A stretch of 64,000 bases of DNA, from contig DBAY01000065.1 of the NCBI GenBank assembly GCA_002291925.1, positions 1-64,000 on the forward strand, written 5' to 3'. The notes under the pieces were generated by a model. The model saw only the letters and a program-made list of their open reading frames with translations. It ran no database searches and was not told where the DNA came from. Made by a program: the position numbers and the translations under genes. Numbering within the stretch: the first letter of the stretch is position 1; each line of letters starts with the position of its first letter. Positions 60,411 to 64,000 of this stretch are shown here, piece by piece. The stretch is from Alphaproteobacteria bacterium UBA998 (lineage in GTDB: Bacteria; Pseudomonadota; Alphaproteobacteria; Rickettsiales; UBA998).

Positions 60411-61220
60411 ATGACAGATCTGACGATGACCCCTCCGGAGTCGGCAGCCGCAAACGCCTCCTTTCGCCATTACACCCCAATGCGCCTGCTGGAGGCGGCA
60501 GGGGCCCTGCGGCTATTCAGCTGGCTATGCGCCTACGCCATGCTACTGCTGATGGCGGGCACCATTGCGCAGCGCTGGGTGGGGTTGCTGGTGGCGCAGG
60601 AATCCTATTTCGAGAGCTGGATGGCGTGGCTTGGCCCCGTGCCGCTGCCCGCCATGCGCAGCGTGCTGGCGCTGATGGCGCTGAATCTGGCAGCGCGCAT
60701 GACCCGCATGCCGCTCACCCTCTCCAAGGCGGGGCTGTGGCTGGCCCACCTGGGCGCGCTGCTGCTGATTCTCGGCGGCGTCGCGGCCGGGGCGGGGCGG
60801 GAGGAGGGCTACATGCTCATCCCCGAAGGCAACAGTTCCGCTGCCGTTTATGAATATAACGAGGATCGCGGCGACGACTTCAAGCAAAGCTTCTCCACGC
60901 CAATTCGCGCGCTGCCCTTCACACTGACGCTCTCCAACGTGGTGAAGGACGCCCATCCCGGTACCGAGGAAGCCCGAGATTACCGCTCCGAGCTGGTCAT
61001 CGACGATGGCGGCCTGAAGCTGCCCGTGACGCTGGAGCTGAACGAGCCGCTCCGCTATCGCGGCTATACCTTCTACCAGTCCTCCTACCTCACCAGCGAG
61101 CAAGGGGAGGCGACCATTTTGGCCGTGAAGAAAAGCGGCGCATGGATTTACCCTTACGCTGCCACCGCCCTATTGGCGCTTGGGTTGTTCTGGCACTGGC
61201 GAGCGCGGAGGGCGGGATGA
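60411..61220 (+). CDS. ResB-like cytochrome c biogenesis protein
   Basis: A 269-residue inner-membrane protein, short for ResB/Ccs1. It has helices near residues 32-50, 76-92 and 105-125, a periplasmic part (LPFTLTLSNVVKDAHPGTEE, and PLRYRGYTFYQSSYLTSEQG, the typical ResB end) and a last helix. Together with the next gene it should carry haem to apocytochromes (System II). ATG 60411 has no visible ribosome site; ATG 60426 is an alternative. Coupled to ccsA by an ATGA overlap. Confidence 0.82.
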   Translation: MTDLTMTPPESAAANASFRHYTPMRLLEAAGALRLFSWLCAYAMLLLMAGTIAQRWVGLLVAQESYFESWMAWLGPVPLPAMRSVLALMALNLAARMTRMPLTLSKAGLWLAHLGALLLILGGVAAGAGREEGYMLIPEGNSSAAVYEYNEDRGDDFKQSFSTPIRALPFTLTLSNVVKDAHPGTEEARDYRSELVIDDGGLKLPVTLELNEPLRYRGYTFYQSSYLTSEQGEATILAVKKSGAWIYPYAATALLALGLFWHWRARRAG

Positions 61221-63256
61221 GTTCTACTCCTCGTCATTCCCCGAATTTGCGACAGCAAATTATAGGGGAATCCAGAGCAGCCCGCACCGTCCTTTGGATT
61301 GCCCTAGAATCGCGTGCCGCGATTCGGGCAATGACGTTTGCTATTCTCCTCCTTCTTCCGTGTATCGCCCATGCCGCCGAGCCGCTTTCGGTGGATATGC
61401 TGGGGCGCATCCCCGTCCAGCAGGATGGTCGCATCAAGCCGCTGGAGCAGTTCGCGCGGGTGACGCTGCGGCAGTTGAGCGGCGCGGAGTCGCTGAAGGA
61501 AATTGAGGCGCTGCCGTGGCTGATGGAGCTGCTCTTCACGCCGGAGATCGCCGCCGAGCGCCCGATTTTTACTATCAAGGAAGACTCGCTGCGCGCCTCG
61601 ATGAACCTGCCGGAGCGGCCTGGTCATCGCTACGCCGCGAAGGAGCTGGCCACGCCGCTCACCGAAAAGCGTCCGCTGGTGATGCCCATTGTGATGATGC
61701 CTGCCAAGGAACGCAGCCCCGAGCAGCAGGCGCTGATGGATCTCTATCAGCGTTTCTCGCTATTCACCGATTTGCAGCAGAGCTTCGCCATCCTGCTGCC
61801 GCTGAATGCGCCGCGTCCGGCGGGGTATGACCTGCCGACGCCGCTCACCTACCTCGATCTGCAACGCATCCGCGAAACGCTGCTCGCCGATGCCGAGGCC
61901 ATCGCCAAGCGCAGCCATGGCGATCTGGACGCGCTGAGCGCGCCGGAGCGCGAGGTGGTGGCGCTCGCCTTCCTCACCGAGCGGCTGGAGCAGCAGGCCC
62001 TGCAAAGCCGCAGCTTCCGGGTGATGCCCGGCACATGGGAGCAGGCGGGCAGCGAATGGTTCGCGCCATGGGCCCTGCTGCGTGCGGGCTACGGCTCCCC
62101 CCAAAGCGGGGAGTATCTGAAGCGCTGGAAGGCCGCCGCGCTTGCCTACCGCGATAGCGACGCCGAGGCATGGGCCAGCGCATCCACCGCCCTCGCGAAT
62201 GCCGGGGAAGGGCAGGCGCACGGCATGGCAGCGCTGCGGCTGGGGGTGGAATATTGGTATGTCGTTCTTGCTCCGCTGAATTGGGTGCTGGGGCTGCTGC
62301 TGGCAAGTGTGGCGCTGCTGTTAACCCCCTCCCCAGTAGGGGGAGGGTCGGGGTGGGGGCGTGAGGGCACGTTTGACGATTCTTCCGCCCCCCACCCGTC
62401 GACGCTTGCACGCGTCGACCCCACCCTACTGGGGGAGGGACATTGGGACCTCAGGGCAGCGCTCGCCAAAATAACGCGTCCCCTCCTGCTCCTCGCGCTC
62501 ACCCTCCTCACTCTCACCCTTGCGGCACGCATCTTTATCCTCGCCCGCCCGCCGGTGGGGACGCTGTATGAATCGCTGCTGTTCGTAGCATGGGCGGGGC
62601 TGGCGGTGTGCGTGCTTCCCACGCATGCCGCGCGGCGTACGCGGGGTGTGGGGGCGGGGCTCGCGGCGCTGCTCCTTATCATCGCCCCCGTCTTCGCCTC
62701 GGATGAAACGATGGGCATGTTGACCGCTGTGCTCAACACGGATTTCTGGCTCACCGTCCATGTGCTGTGCATCACCTCCGGCTATGCCGCTTGCCTGCTG
62801 GCGGGGGGCATGGCGCATGCGGAGCTGTTCCGGCAGGCGCGGGCGGAGGCACCGCTACTCGTCACCCGCCCCCTGACCCTCTACACCCTCGCCGCGCTTG
62901 GCCTCACCGCTACCGGCACGCTGCTCGGCGGGGTATGGGCGGACCAGTCCTGGGGCCGCTTCTGGGGGTGGGACCCGAAGGAGAACGGTGCGCTGCTCAT
63001 CGTGCTGTGGATCATCTGGCTTCTGCATGCGCGGCAGGCGGGGCAACTCTCTGTCCTCGGCTATGTGGCCGCCATCGCGTTGCTCACGGTCGTGGTGGCG
63101 CTGGCGTGGTTTGGTGTGAACATGCTGGGGATTGGGCTGCACTCCTATGGATTTACCGAGGCGACGGCCGCCGGGCTGGCGGGGTTCTGCCTGGTGGAGT
63201 TTGTTCTTGTCTTTGGGCTGTGCTACCGCATTCGTCGAAGAGGATATTCCGCATGA
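61217..63256 (+). CDS. ccsA: CcsA/ResC-type cytochrome c assembly protein
   Basis: Haem-handling inner-membrane protein of System II. After a signal-like segment (MTFAILLLLPCIAHA) comes a periplasmic domain of about 300 residues starting with RIPVQQDGRIKPLEQFAR, a pattern like that of Bacteroidota-type CcsA. Then come eight or so helices with the WWD motif WGRFWGWDPKENGALL. ATG 61217 overlaps the resB stop and has GGAGG upstream. The first 38 codons include an in-frame palindromic element, and codons about 370-408 are a second one. An ATG at 61331 would skip the first. Confidence 0.88.
   Translation: MSSTPRHSPNLRQQIIGESRAARTVLWIALESRAAIRAMTFAILLLLPCIAHAAEPLSVDMLGRIPVQQDGRIKPLEQFARVTLRQLSGAESLKEIEALPWLMELLFTPEIAAERPIFTIKEDSLRASMNLPERPGHRYAAKELATPLTEKRPLVMPIVMMPAKERSPEQQALMDLYQRFSLFTDLQQSFAILLPLNAPRPAGYDLPTPLTYLDLQRIRETLLADAEAIAKRSHGDLDALSAPEREVVALAFLTERLEQQALQSRSFRVMPGTWEQAGSEWFAPWALLRAGYGSPQSGEYLKRWKAAALAYRDSDAEAWASASTALANAGEGQAHGMAALRLGVEYWYVVLAPLNWVLGLLLASVALLLTPSPVGGGSGWGREGTFDDSSAPHPSTLARVDPTLLGEGHWDLRAALAKITRPLLLLALTLLTLTLAARIFILARPPVGTLYESLLFVAWAGLAVCVLPTHAARRTRGVGAGLAALLLIIAPVFASDETMGMLTAVLNTDFWLTVHVLCITSGYAACLLAGGMAHAELFRQARAEAPLLVTRPLTLYTLAALGLTATGTLLGGVWADQSWGRFWGWDPKENGALLIVLWIIWLLHARQAGQLSVLGYVAAIALLTVVVALAWFGVNMLGIGLHSYGFTEATAAGLAGFCLVEFVLVFGLCYRIRRRGYSA
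61232..61336. repeat. Palindromic element between ccsA start and its signal peptide
   Basis: Imperfect inverted repeat with ends CGTCATTCCCCGAATTTGC and GATTCGGGCAATGACG, GTCATTCC family. If ATG 61217 is used, it is translated in frame. Confidence 0.82.
62325..62440. repeat. In-frame palindromic element inside ccsA with nested palindrome
   Basis: Arms CCCCCTCCCCAGTAGGGGGA and near-complement, sharing the loop GTTTGAC and CTTCCGCCCCCC with the element at 47693-47790. A smaller perfect palindrome GTCGACGC/GCGTCGAC (62398-62419) sits in one arm. No stop or frameshift; encodes a Gly/Pro/Ser-rich insert between two membrane helices. Confidence 0.88.
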
Positions 63257-63756
63257 AACCGTTTGCCGTTGCCATTGCATTATTGATTGCCGTTGTCGGA
63301 GGGGCCTTTGTCGTGTCCTCGCGCAACGGTCCTTCGCTTGCTGATCCCGTGCCTAACATGACGGTGATGCTCACTTCCGGCGAAATCCGGCAGCTGTATG
63401 ATTATCAGGGCAAGCCGACCGTGCTGCATTTCTGGGCCACGTGGTGCGCGCCCTGCGTGAAGGAATTTCCGAGCCTGCTGCGTCTGGCGAAGGAGCATCC
63501 CGAATGGCAGCTGGTACTGATTTCTGCGGATGAAAAGGTGGCGCCCATCGCCCCCTTCATGCAGAAAATGGAAGATATGAGCGGCATCCCCCTCGGCTCG
63601 ATGCCGCAGCTTGTGCAGGTGTGGGACGAAGGCAAGCGCATTTCGCAGGATACGTTTCAGGTGGTGAGCTACCCGGAGACCATCTTCCTTTCCCCCAACA
63701 TGCGGCCCGTGCACAAGGTGGTGGGCGCCATCACGCCCGAGGATTGGCCGCGCTGA
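63253..63756 (+). CDS. TlpA/ResA-like thiol-disulfide oxidoreductase
   Basis: A 167-residue membrane-anchored periplasmic thioredoxin: amino-terminal helix (FAVAIALLIAVVGGAFVV), catalytic FWATWCAPCVKEF and cis-Pro loop VSYPETIFL. It should keep apocytochrome haem-binding cysteines reduced, as ResA or CcmG does. Its ATG overlaps the ccsA stop, completing a ResB-CcsA-ResA set. Confidence 0.9.
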   Translation: MKPFAVAIALLIAVVGGAFVVSSRNGPSLADPVPNMTVMLTSGEIRQLYDYQGKPTVLHFWATWCAPCVKEFPSLLRLAKEHPEWQLVLISADEKVAPIAPFMQKMEDMSGIPLGSMPQLVQVWDEGKRISQDTFQVVSYPETIFLSPNMRPVHKVVGAITPEDWPR

Positions 63757-63863
63757 AGGCGTTTTCAGCAAGAATCCACCGCATGAGGCTTGCCAAGGAC
63801 ATAGAGCAATAATAGAATAAGTCTTATATAACTCTACTAATAGTTGCAATACGCTTCTGTTTC

Positions 63864-64000
63864 ATGTCCGCCGCTCCCCGTGAATTTCCGCTGACCGACC
63901 GCGATTTTCGCTTCCTTGCAGAGGTTATCGGGCAGCATACCGGTATCGTGCTCAAGGAACATAAGCGCGACCTCGTCTATGGTCGGCTGGCCAAGCGGTT
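63864..64000 (+). CDS. cheR: CheR chemotaxis methyltransferase, cut by window edge
   Basis: The first 45 codons read FPLTDRDFRFLAEVIGQHTG and VLKEHKRDLVYGRLAKR, the amino-terminal helical domain of CheR, which methylates chemoreceptors using S-adenosylmethionine. No ribosome site is clear before ATG 63864. The rest lies outside the window. Confidence 0.85.
   Translation, partial: MSAAPREFPLTDRDFRFLAEVIGQHTGIVLKEHKRDLVYGRLAKR

Overview
The window reads as one chromosome segment of a free-living type alphaproteobacterium (G+C about 60% by eye). The evidence is a DUF1150 gene, a DivL-type kinase with tyrosine at the phospho-acceptor position, a split F0 operon (atpI-B-E-b'-b) without the F1 genes, the dapF/mtaB/ftsY block, and mutS back to back with maeB. 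The order cannot be fixed by reading. A Bacteroidota-like System II cytochrome c assembly set is unusual for the class.

Layout. 0-8 kb: DUF1150, ilvD, two orphans, lolA, rpsP, ffh, xseB, ispA. 8-19 kb: a carbohydrate block (GT20 enzyme, a 1170-residue GT5-GH13 fusion, a GH13 alpha-glucosidase and an MFS sugar transporter, plus a 590-residue orphan) lies between ispA and tlyA. 19-27.7 kb: tlyA, orphans, uvrA, a two-gene orphan module, ssb, and a frameshifted orphan. 27.7-34 kb: ftsY, mtaB, dapF and a large orphan with an alpha/beta-hydrolase-like motif. 34-41.4 kb: ahcY, divL, purU, yggT, lemA, an M48 protease and a thioredoxin-like ferredoxin. 41.4-51 kb: orphans, mutS, maeB, dsbA and the F0 ATP synthase operon. 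51-54 kb: a nonsense-interrupted outer-membrane gene, a GT2 polymerase with an N-terminal MshEN c-di-GMP-binding motif pair, and rpmJ. 54-60.3 kb: small envelope and stress proteins (DUF1328, glycine-zipper lipoproteins, fasciclin, CsbD-like pair, YqaE, DUF883, YqjE-like, LpxR, entericidin, DUF2383-like). 60.4-63.8 kb: ResB, CcsA and a TlpA/ResA-like thioredoxin. The right edge cuts cheR.

Two kinds of signal stand out beyond the genes. First, several orphan genes scattered between conserved blocks share one promoter layout: two 7-bp TGTCAT-like repeats 4 bp apart, with the -10 hexamer starting about 10 bp later. This is the geometry of PhoB-dependent promoters, so these genes look like a phosphate-starvation regulon of unknown proteins. 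Second, palindromic repeat elements of at least three families are common. Several lie in frame inside essential-type genes (mutS, mtaB, ccsA twice), and others sit directly upstream of ffh and ftsY. This resembles the behaviour of Rickettsia palindromic elements.

CtrA-like TTAA-N7-TTAA sites precede the GT20 and alpha-glucosidase genes, and N6 variants precede the GT5-GH13 fusion and one orphan. With divL in the same window, cell-cycle control of the glucan block is a reasonable hypothesis. No tRNA, rRNA, CRISPR array or insertion sequence was found.
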